Shown here piece after piece: positions 7,968 through 13,796 of a stretch of DNA of 14,429 nucleotides. The DNA lies in assembly GCA_937888615.1 (NCBI GenBank), contig CALABZ010000182.1:1-14429 (forward strand), in the 5' to 3' direction. The DNA is from an uncultured Lentisphaeria bacterium. GTDB taxonomy: Bacteria; Verrucomicrobiota; Lentisphaeria; Victivallales; Victivallaceae. The first letter of the stretch is position 1. Every line of letters begins with the position of its first letter. The translations under genes were made by a program, and so were the position numbers. The notes beneath the pieces were generated by a model that was given only the letters and a program-made list of their open reading frames with translations, was not told where the DNA came from and searched no databases.

Positions 7968-8675
7968 ATGAAAAAGCAAAGTAAAACTTTCACACTCATT
8001 GAACTCCTCGTTGTAATCGCCATCATAGCAATCCTTGCCAGCATGCTCCTTCCTGCGCTGAATAAAGCGCGGGATAAAGCTAAGGTAATTAAATGCACAA
8101 GCAATTTGAAACAATTGGGAACAGGCATGGAACTTTATTATGCGGACTACAATGGCCATTTCCCGCTATATCAGCTTTATGTATCATCCACGCGAGGAGG
8201 TTCAGTAGGAGAGGCCCGATGGCAGCTCTTCTTTGCGGATACTTATCTCAAGATCAATATTTATACCAACGATCCACCAACAAATACCATTTTCTGTTGT
8301 CCATCTTTAACCAGACAAGATTTATTTTACGAAAACCCGTGGAATTCCAATGACTCTGCCAGGCTCCTTTCCAGTTATGGGAAAAATTATCATTTGGGCG
8401 GCGCCGCTGCGCGTCCCGGCGGTACTGTCGATTATGACAAGGGCAGTGTCCATCCTTTGCTGAGTCAATTGAAGAAGCCTTCGCAAACCATGTTGATGAT
8501 GGACTACAAAAACAACAGCATTGTTACCAGATGGGATGCGGCAGCCTTCAATACCGATGCTACAAAATGGTGGCATAATAATGCAATGAATTGCTTATAT
8601 GCGGACGGGCATGTAGCAATATTACAGAGACCTATGCCGCAACCTTACGTCAGTCCATTCTGGTTTCCCCTGTAA
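7968..8675 (+). CDS. Pseudopilin-like protein with prepilin N-terminus and H-X9-DG motif
   Basis: A 235-aa protein with a type IV prepilin/type II secretion pseudopilin N-terminus: KKQSKT then FTLIELLVVIAIIAILASMLLPAL, with F8 at +1 and E12 at +5 after the predicted prepilin-peptidase cut, followed by the hydrophobic helix. The residue at -1 is Thr instead of the canonical Gly. Near the C-terminus H203 followed by nine residues and then D213-G214 (HNNAMNCLYADG) is an exact H-X9-DG signature, found in large paralogous families of Planctomycetes, Verrucomicrobia and Lentisphaerota. The middle (about 45-190) should be the variable globular domain. AAGGA lies about 10 nt before the ATG. It follows the DUF4838 gene by 174 nt and shares its lower G+C, so the two may have moved together. 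The role of this family is unknown; surface display or secretion of enzymes is a guess. Confidence 0.9.
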   Translation: MKKQSKTFTLIELLVVIAIIAILASMLLPALNKARDKAKVIKCTSNLKQLGTGMELYYADYNGHFPLYQLYVSSTRGGSVGEARWQLFFADTYLKINIYTNDPPTNTIFCCPSLTRQDLFYENPWNSNDSARLLSSYGKNYHLGGAAARPGGTVDYDKGSVHPLLSQLKKPSQTMLMMDYKNNSIVTRWDAAAFNTDATKWWHNNAMNCLYADGHVAILQRPMPQPYVSPFWFPL

Positions 8676-8692
8676 GATTTATGCTGCAAATA

Positions 8693-8725
8693 ACGGGGGA
8701 TACATAAAGCAGAATTATCCCCCGT
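8693..8725. terminator. Perfect 10-bp hairpin after the pseudopilin gene
   Basis: ACGGGGGATA (8693-8702) pairs perfectly with TATCCCCCGT (8716-8725) around a 13-nt loop, starting 17 nt after the stop codon. The position and G+C-rich stem suit a transcription terminator or 3'-end protecting structure. No T-tract follows (CGATATGATCG), so a classic intrinsic terminator is doubtful. Confidence 0.5.
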
Positions 8726-8803
8726 CGATATGATCGAAAATAAATGAAACTCCCCTGAATCCGTTAAAGAATAGACATCCTCGCAAGTTGAGCAAGAGAA
8801 TAT

Positions 8804-11269
8804 ATGAATGAATATGATTTTCGCCCTATTCCGTTTTATTTTGTGAATACGACCGATCCCCGGGATTTGAGCCGGGACGCGATTATGAAATCCATGAGAA
8901 AATTAAAACGGAACGGATTCGGCGGCTGTATCGTCTTCAATAAACCCCCGGATGGATTTTCGCAGCAAGAGTACCTCTCCGATAAATGGTTCGAAATGAT
9001 CGAGAATTTCGCCCTCGCCGGACGGGCCCTGAAAATTCAGATCTGGATAAACGACGGTTTTGATTTCCCGCCGGGCGACGCCGGCGGTCGAATTCAAAAA
9101 CTGGACCCCTCGCTGAAGCAGCAGCGATTGGTCGCCATCGGCGAAAACGGTTTCGAGATCAGGGAGGAAGAATGGGGGTTCCCCGCTTTCGAAGAACCGG
9201 AAAGCTCTAAACTCTTTATCGCACTGGTCTATGAAGAATATTATAAACGCCTCGGACAATACTTCAACAACGGCATCACCGGCTTTTTTTCCGATACCGA
9301 CTGCCGGAGAATCAACGCGCACATGCTGGATAAGCTCGACGGCAAACCTTATTTCCCCTGGTCGCGGAATTTCGCCGCCGAATTCGAGAAGGAATACGCT
9401 TACCGCATCGAACCGCACCTGGCGGACATCGTCCACGAATGCGCCGGGCCGACCGTCAAACGCGATTACTGGAGTCTCGCCGGAAAACTTTATTCGCGTT
9501 GGTTCTGTAATAATTATCATTGGTGCCGCGAACATGGCGTGCTCTATTCGTTTCATAGTTCGGATACCGGCCCGTTTGCGCTGAAAGATTGTCCCCGCAG
9601 TTCGATCTTCGCCGAAGGCGCATTTCTGCAACAGGCCGCTTGTTGCGACTACCCCGGTACCGACCACGAACTGCTGGCGCTGGACGGCGGCACCCATTTT
9701 GATTCCAGATTTTATGTCGCGTCCGCGTCCTGGGGCGGTGGCGGCGCCAACGCGCGAACCCCGGATTTCAATGTTACGTGCCGGGACTTGCGGGCAAAAT
9801 ATACGTCGTCCGCCGCGTATCTGTATAAACGCGAAAAAGTCCTGTGCGAAGCGTTTGCCGCCACCAACTGGGGCGCCACCCATCAGGATTTGCGGCGCAT
9901 CGCCGCCTGGCAGATCATGCAGGGGATTAATTTTTTCGTACCGCACGCCGTCCATCACAAGTTCCACGGTTCGACCCGCTATTTCGCGCCGCCCGAATTC
10001 ATGTCCGGAAGCCTCCGCCGCGGCCTGCGGGAATTCAACGACGAGTTGACGCGCTTGTGCTTCGTGGCCTCGCAGGGCGAACTGGCCGACCCGGTCGCGG
10101 TGCTTGACCCCACGGAAAACGTCTGGCGCGGGGAGGAACATACCCTGTTCGATCTGTGCGATAAACTAAACCGGATGCCGGTCAACTACATTATCGCGGA
10201 TCAAAACGCCCTGTTCAAAGAACCGGGCCGTTTCAAATACCTGATCCTGCCGGGAGTCGAGCCGGACGCCGCCCTGTGCCAACTCATGAAGGAAAACGGC
10301 TGTACGATCCTGAACGCCAATGAACTGAAAAAACTGCCCCTGCCGGACATCGCTTTCGACGGCGGCGAAATACATTACATGCGGCGGCGTCTGGCGGACG
10401 GTACGGAAATGTTGCTTGCCGCCAATATCTGGAACGATCGCCCCCTGATCGGAACCTTGCATTTCGCGGGAAAATGCTTCCGCGTCGAGTTGGCCCCCGG
10501 AGAAATCGCCGTGTTCAACGGTCCGTGGGAAAATTTCCACCCGGCGGATTGCCCGTTCCCCCGCCTCAAGCTGACCGAGTTCAATGGCCTCAAATGGGGA
10601 AGCTGCAATATCATACCGTTGCCGGTCCCGGAACGGTTCAAGCTCCATAATGCGCAGAAGCTCCGCCGGGTCTATTTCCTGATCCCCCGGGATGCAACAT
10701 TATTTCTGGACGAGCAGGAATTGAAAGACGGGAAAATCATTGAATTCCTCGGCGAAGAATACCGGAAAACCGTCTTGAACAATTTAAGCGGCGGAACGCA
10801 CCTGTTGGAGGCGACTTATAGCGGCAACGGCCGCACGATGGCGTATCTCTGCGGAAATTTTGCGGTCGAAACGAAAAGCGGGCAGGAATTTTTCCGGAAA
10901 CACATGGCGTATTATAATTTTGAACTCTACCTGCCCGAGAACCCGGAAATATTTCTCACGCCGCGTTCCCGCGCCCCGCAACCGGGAGACTGGAGCCGGC
11001 AGGGAGCCCCTTTCTATTCGGGCACGGCGACCTATACCGCCAAGATCAGCGATATCCGGGGAAAAACGCGGCTGTCGCTCGGCAAAATCAATGGGGTCTG
11101 CTCGGTAAAACTGAACGGCAAACCGCTGGGCAAACGAATCTGGGAACCGTTTGAGTATGATCTTGAATTGCGCCGAGGCGTTAATACGCTGGAAATCACC
11201 GTCGCCAACACCTGGGCCAATGTGCTGGACTGTTATCAGGCAGGCGGCGGCCTGCCCGATCAGACATAG
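8804..11269 (+). CDS. GH106-related glycosidase-like protein, cytoplasmic, altered catalytic motif
   Basis: An 821-aa protein whose architecture resembles GH106 (alpha-L-rhamnosidase) and related barrel enzymes. The N-terminus (RPIPFYFVNTTDPRDLSRD...MRKLKRNGFGGCIVF) and W81-G95 (WINDGFDFPPGDAGG) match the start of the barrel. The middle holds 'CREHGVLYSFHSSDTG', 'CCDYPGTDHELL' and KVLCEAFAATNWG, where E349 fits the conserved glutamate of the 'LSE' motif. AAWQIMQGINFFVPHA is another family block. The last about 65 residues form a galactose-binding-like jelly roll (LGKINGVCSVKLNGKPLG, VANTWANVLD). At 160-166 the sequence is GFFSDTD where, from memory, relatives have a DEP-type motif, so T165 may replace an acidic catalytic residue. 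No signal peptide is present, so it acts in the cytoplasm. The start has only a weak AAGAG 5 nt upstream. It is G+C-rich, unlike the preceding gene, and ends at a strong terminator. Substrate unknown. Confidence 0.8.
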   Translation: MNEYDFRPIPFYFVNTTDPRDLSRDAIMKSMRKLKRNGFGGCIVFNKPPDGFSQQEYLSDKWFEMIENFALAGRALKIQIWINDGFDFPPGDAGGRIQKLDPSLKQQRLVAIGENGFEIREEEWGFPAFEEPESSKLFIALVYEEYYKRLGQYFNNGITGFFSDTDCRRINAHMLDKLDGKPYFPWSRNFAAEFEKEYAYRIEPHLADIVHECAGPTVKRDYWSLAGKLYSRWFCNNYHWCREHGVLYSFHSSDTGPFALKDCPRSSIFAEGAFLQQAACCDYPGTDHELLALDGGTHFDSRFYVASASWGGGGANARTPDFNVTCRDLRAKYTSSAAYLYKREKVLCEAFAATNWGATHQDLRRIAAWQIMQGINFFVPHAVHHKFHGSTRYFAPPEFMSGSLRRGLREFNDELTRLCFVASQGELADPVAVLDPTENVWRGEEHTLFDLCDKLNRMPVNYIIADQNALFKEPGRFKYLILPGVEPDAALCQLMKENGCTILNANELKKLPLPDIAFDGGEIHYMRRRLADGTEMLLAANIWNDRPLIGTLHFAGKCFRVELAPGEIAVFNGPWENFHPADCPFPRLKLTEFNGLKWGSCNIIPLPVPERFKLHNAQKLRRVYFLIPRDATLFLDEQELKDGKIIEFLGEEYRKTVLNNLSGGTHLLEATYSGNGRTMAYLCGNFAVETKSGQEFFRKHMAYYNFELYLPENPEIFLTPRSRAPQPGDWSRQGAPFYSGTATYTAKISDIRGKTRLSLGKINGVCSVKLNGKPLGKRIWEPFEYDLELRRGVNTLEITVANTWANVLDCYQAGGGLPDQT

Positions 11270-11313
11270 CGTCAGTTGACCTGTCCGAATCACATAAAAA
11301 TCTCCCGATAAAA

Positions 11314-11378
11314 TAGCAAAAACCTCCTGAAAGACCTTTTTTCCGGTCAATCGCACGGTTTTTGCTAAATTTTTTTTT
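11314..11378 (+). terminator. Intrinsic terminator after the GH106-like gene
   Basis: TAGCAAAAACC (11314-11324) pairs perfectly with GGTTTTTGCTA (11357-11367), followed by AA and nine T (11370-11378). The 32-nt apical part can form a smaller GACC/GGTC stem (11333-11336 with 11345-11348). It lies 45 nt after the stop codon. Confidence 0.75.
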
Positions 11379-11475
11379 GTCCGGTTGCATTTTAAAGATT
11401 TCTCATATAAACTATAAGTAGCTGAGGACCGTCGGTCGTTTTATATGAAGCCTTGAACACGGGAGGAGCCGGAGA

Positions 11476-11559
11476 ATGTTGAAGGGAAATCTGATGGTTG
11501 AACTGGTTTTGGATGCCGCGGATATGGTGCATTTAAACCCGGGCGGCGAACTAATTTGA
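11476..11559 (+). CDS. 27-aa upstream ORF translationally coupled to the methyltransferase
   Basis: ATG 11476 to TGA 11557-11559 encodes a 27-residue peptide (starting MLKGNLMVELVL, ending LNPGGELI). It has the best ribosome site in the window: GGGAGGAG (11461-11468) ends 7 nt before the ATG. Its TGA overlaps the TTG start of the methyltransferase within TTGA, the layout of translational coupling. The peptide shows no recognisable domain. It could be a leader peptide whose translation delivers ribosomes to the poorly initiating TTG, or the remnant of an older N-terminus separated by a frameshift. A weak promoter is possible upstream (TTGCAT at 11385, TAAACT at 11408, spacing 17). The choice of TTG for the downstream gene is what gives this ORF meaning, so the two calls depend on each other. 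Confidence 0.5.
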   Translation: MLKGNLMVELVLDAADMVHLNPGGELI

Positions 11560-12386
11560 TCAATATTATCAAATTCAATCTGCTGGCGTTTTACCTGACG
11601 CTGACCAACCGTTGGCTGGCCCCCGCCGAGGTAGCTCGGAGCTATAACGCCGTCGCCCCCACTTACGACGCCGAATGGTCGGTGCTGGTGATATCCGTTA
11701 CCATTGCCATGCTCGAACGCCTCCCCAGGGTCGTGCCGGACGGCGACTGGGTGGATCTCGGCTGCGGCACGGGGCTCATTACCATGAAACTGCCTCCGAA
11801 CTCCGTCGGCGTGGATACTTCCACCGCCATGCTGTCCATCGCGGCGCAACGTTGCCCCGATTCCTTTTTCGTTAAAGAGGACATGCTCCGATATCTGCGC
11901 AAACAGCCGGGAACATCACTTTCCGGGATTGTGTCCGGGTGGGCGATCGGATATTCGAACCCGGGCGATATCATTGCGGAATCCTCGCGGGTACTGCGCA
12001 AAAACGGCATTCTGGCCTTTGTCGTAAGCTACGGCGACACCATGACACCGGTCCTCGAAACTTTTGACCGGTCCCTGCGATTGCACCCGGAAATGCGGTC
12101 CCTGGTCCAATGGTCCCATTTTCCGAAAGATCAGGACGATTTATTGAAACATCTGGAGTCCAACGGATTCGAACAAGTATGGCAGGAGGATGGCGAGATC
12201 CCGGTGAAACCGCCGGACGGACACCCCCTCAACCTTGACTGGCTGTTAAAAACCGGGGTGCTGGCGGGATTCGACCAGTTGCTTCCGCATTATGAAAAGG
12301 ATCAAGTTCATTTCAACTTCGACCGCCTGATCGGAAGCGACCCGGTTACACACCGCTATTTCGCGGGTGTTTTCCGCAAGCGCTAG
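11556..12386 (+). CDS. Class I SAM-dependent methyltransferase
   Basis: A 276-aa cytoplasmic methyltransferase. A SYNAVAPTYDAEW block (29-41), common just before the fold in small-molecule methyltransferases, is followed by motif I VDLGCGTG (66-73), the acidic end of strand 2 in GVDTSTAML (D87), FFVKEDM (104-110), and SSRVLRKNGILAFVVS for the motif of strand 5. The C-terminal about 110 residues (LVQWSHFPKDQDDLLKHLESNGFEQVW onward) are less standard and probably shape the substrate pocket. The substrate cannot be told. The TTG at 11556 is taken as start because the conserved SYNAVAPTYD block lies upstream of the first in-frame ATG (about 11708), and because TTG overlaps the stop of the small ORF before it; there is only a poor GGCGG-like site for direct initiation. 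An imperfect hairpin follows the gene. Confidence 0.87.
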   Translation: MINIIKFNLLAFYLTLTNRWLAPAEVARSYNAVAPTYDAEWSVLVISVTIAMLERLPRVVPDGDWVDLGCGTGLITMKLPPNSVGVDTSTAMLSIAAQRCPDSFFVKEDMLRYLRKQPGTSLSGIVSGWAIGYSNPGDIIAESSRVLRKNGILAFVVSYGDTMTPVLETFDRSLRLHPEMRSLVQWSHFPKDQDDLLKHLESNGFEQVWQEDGEIPVKPPDGHPLNLDWLLKTGVLAGFDQLLPHYEKDQVHFNFDRLIGSDPVTHRYFAGVFRKR

Positions 12387-12394
12387 AAAAGAGC

Positions 12395-12422
12395 GGGCCG
12401 GAACCTTTTTTGGCTCCGGCCC
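12395..12422. terminator. Hairpin between convergent genes, probably bidirectional
   Basis: GGGCCGGAACC (12395-12405) pairs with GGCTCCGGCCC (12412-12422) except for one mismatch, around a TTTTTT loop. It sits between the methyltransferase stop (12386) and the oxidoreductase stop (12438, minus strand). On the minus strand the stem is followed by GCTCTTTTC, a weak U-rich tail; the plus strand has none, so it fits the oxidoreductase transcript better. Confidence 0.65.
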
Positions 12423-12437
12423 GGACACGTGCATTAC

Positions 12438-13337
12438 TTACAGCGAATCAAGTTCAATGACTTTTCCGCCCTGTTCACGGCTCTGGCTGGCCGCTTCGAG
12501 GAATGCGATCACTTCGAGGCTTTCGCTGAAATCGATCGGGGATTTGCCGGTCTGGAAGAACGGCACGATTTCCCGGAGCATCAGCGCATAATACGGGACA
12601 TCGCCCAGCGCCATTGAGCTCTTGTTCGCCTTGTCGGTGGTGATGGTGCATCCGAAGTTATTGCCGCCGAAACGGTTGCCGCGCATGATTCCGACTTTGC
12701 CGTCGGCCCAGTCGCCGATTACCACGTCAAATTTTTCATTGCTGATGGCCCGGACCCGGGTACACCCCTTGCCCATGAAGCGGTAAAGCACTTCGGCGGA
12801 GTGGATGCCGTACCAGAAATAGTCACGATAATCGGACAGAAGCGCCATCGGACCGAAAGCATCGCAGCAGCCGACGGTCTCGTCGTCGTCTTTCAGGGAA
12901 TTGATGCCGTTGGCGTAACGGATGGCGGAGGCAGTCATGACCGGAATATTTTTTGCGGCGGCCAGTTCGCCAATCGCTTTGGCGTCGGCATAGTTGCAGG
13001 CGAGGGGTTTGTCGATGAAAACCGGCTTGCCGAAACCGGCGAGAATCTTGAATTGTTCGAGATGCTGGGCGCCGTCGACGCTTTCCAGCAGAAACGCATC
13101 CATATCGGACATGGCTTCGATGGAATCGACGATTTCAAGACCCGCCGCCTTCATGTCTTCCGTGTACTGGCCGACGCGGTTATAGCTGTTGGAAAACGTC
13201 TTGCTGCCGCCCGGAAAAGCCTTGACCACTTTTGCGCCGGACACATGGAATTGGTCGTCGCTGCTGTTCAATAATTTCACAAACGCCGGACAATGCGAAG
13301 TATCCAGCCCGATCATACCGATTTTCAATGTGCTCAT
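12438..13337 (-). CDS. Gfo/Idh/MocA-family oxidoreductase (short 'GLDTSH' type)
   Basis: A 299-aa NAD(P)-dependent dehydrogenase-like protein, probably acting on a sugar, inositol or related polyol in the cytoplasm. The N-terminal Rossmann strand reads KIGMIGLDTSHCPAFVKLL (5-23), where the family's usual GxGxxG is replaced by a GLDTSH form that I associate with a subgroup in PVC bacteria. FIDKPLA (107-113) corresponds to the (E/D)KP motif with the substrate-side lysine K110, and YGIHSAEVLY (H179) lies where the catalytic histidine region is expected. It is shorter than typical members (330-400 aa) because the C-terminal sheet domain is reduced. AAAGG lies 11 nt before the ATG. Upstream lie two AACCGGTT sites that suggest LacI-type repression, and downstream a hairpin terminator. 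The substrate is unknown. Confidence 0.88.
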   Translation of the reverse strand: MSTLKIGMIGLDTSHCPAFVKLLNSSDDQFHVSGAKVVKAFPGGSKTFSNSYNRVGQYTEDMKAAGLEIVDSIEAMSDMDAFLLESVDGAQHLEQFKILAGFGKPVFIDKPLACNYADAKAIGELAAAKNIPVMTASAIRYANGINSLKDDDETVGCCDAFGPMALLSDYRDYFWYGIHSAEVLYRFMGKGCTRVRAISNEKFDVVIGDWADGKVGIMRGNRFGGNNFGCTITTDKANKSSMALGDVPYYALMLREIVPFFQTGKSPIDFSESLEVIAFLEAASQSREQGGKVIELDSL

Positions 13338-13352
13338 GATTTGATAAACCTT

Positions 13353-13428
13353 TGGTTGATTAATAACAAAAAGATAACCGGTTTTTTTCAGAAATCAACC
13401 ACTTCAATAAAAATAAACCGGTTTTTTT
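13353..13428. promoter_or_regulatory. Regulatory region of the oxidoreductase: two AACCGGTT sites and an inverted repeat
   Basis: The 13-mer AACCGGTTTTTTT occurs at 13376-13388 and again at 13416-13428, exactly 40 bp apart. The core AACCGGTT is an 8-bp palindrome of the kind at the centre of many LacI/GalR-family operators. A separate perfect 9-bp inverted repeat, TGGTTGATT (13353-13361) and AATCAACCA (13393-13401), surrounds the first site. A weak minus-strand promoter can be drawn (TTGATT, 16 nt, TATCTT), with the first site in its spacer and touching the -10, suited to repression. The core differs from the AAACGTTT core at 4060, so a different regulator is likely. Confidence 0.55.
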
Positions 13429-13466
13429 AATCATTAATCCCCGCGAAAATAACGCGCTCTACCGGA

Positions 13467-13796
13467 TCAATCCCCGCCGCAGCCGCCGCCGGAACCTTCC
13501 TCAAATTTTTTTCGGATACAACCGAGAATGGTGACGGCATGCTGTTCGGCAATACGGTAATAGACCTCGCGGCTGTCGCGGCGCGCGGCAAGAATTCCGG
13601 CGATACGCATTTTGTTGAGGTGCTGGGATACCGCGCCCTGCCGTCCGCCGACGGCTTCGGCGATGTCGCCGGCCTTGCTTTCGCCGTAAAGTTCAAGGTG
13701 CTCCAGAATCTGCAGGCGCTGGGGGTGACCGATTATTTTGATCACCTCGGCGACCGCATTAAAAAAATCAGGTGGTAATTTACGGTTTTTCATCAT
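13467..13796 (-). CDS. ArsR-family winged-helix regulator
   Basis: A 109-aa DNA-binding regulator of the ArsR/SmtB fold: EVIKIIGHPQRLQILEHL is the dimer/first-helix block, KAGDIAEAVGGRQGAVSQHLNKM the helix-turn-helix, and LAARRDSREVYYRIAE the beta-wing. The metal-sensing ELCVCD motif of ArsR/SmtB is absent. The protein ends in a glycine-rich tail GSGGGCGGD with one cysteine, and another cysteine lies about 13 residues before it (LGCIRKKFEE), so sensing of a thiol-reactive signal is possible but unproven. AGGAG lies 6 nt before the ATG at 13796. The gene overlaps the 3' end of the adaptor gene by 17 nt, so it is co-transcribed with the efflux genes to the right and is probably their regulator. 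No terminator is visible after it. Confidence 0.9.
   Translation of the reverse strand: MMKNRKLPPDFFNAVAEVIKIIGHPQRLQILEHLELYGESKAGDIAEAVGGRQGAVSQHLNKMRIAGILAARRDSREVYYRIAEQHAVTILGCIRKKFEEGSGGGCGGD

Noticed and set aside
8903..10141. 412-aa open frame opposite the GH106-like gene
   Set aside because: High G+C makes long antisense frames common; the translation is low-complexity and unlike any family, while the plus strand shows clear domains.
13376..13428. Repeated AACCGGTTTTTTT as a CRISPR or intrinsic terminator element
   Set aside because: Only two copies; too short for CRISPR, and no G+C-rich stem precedes the T-runs.
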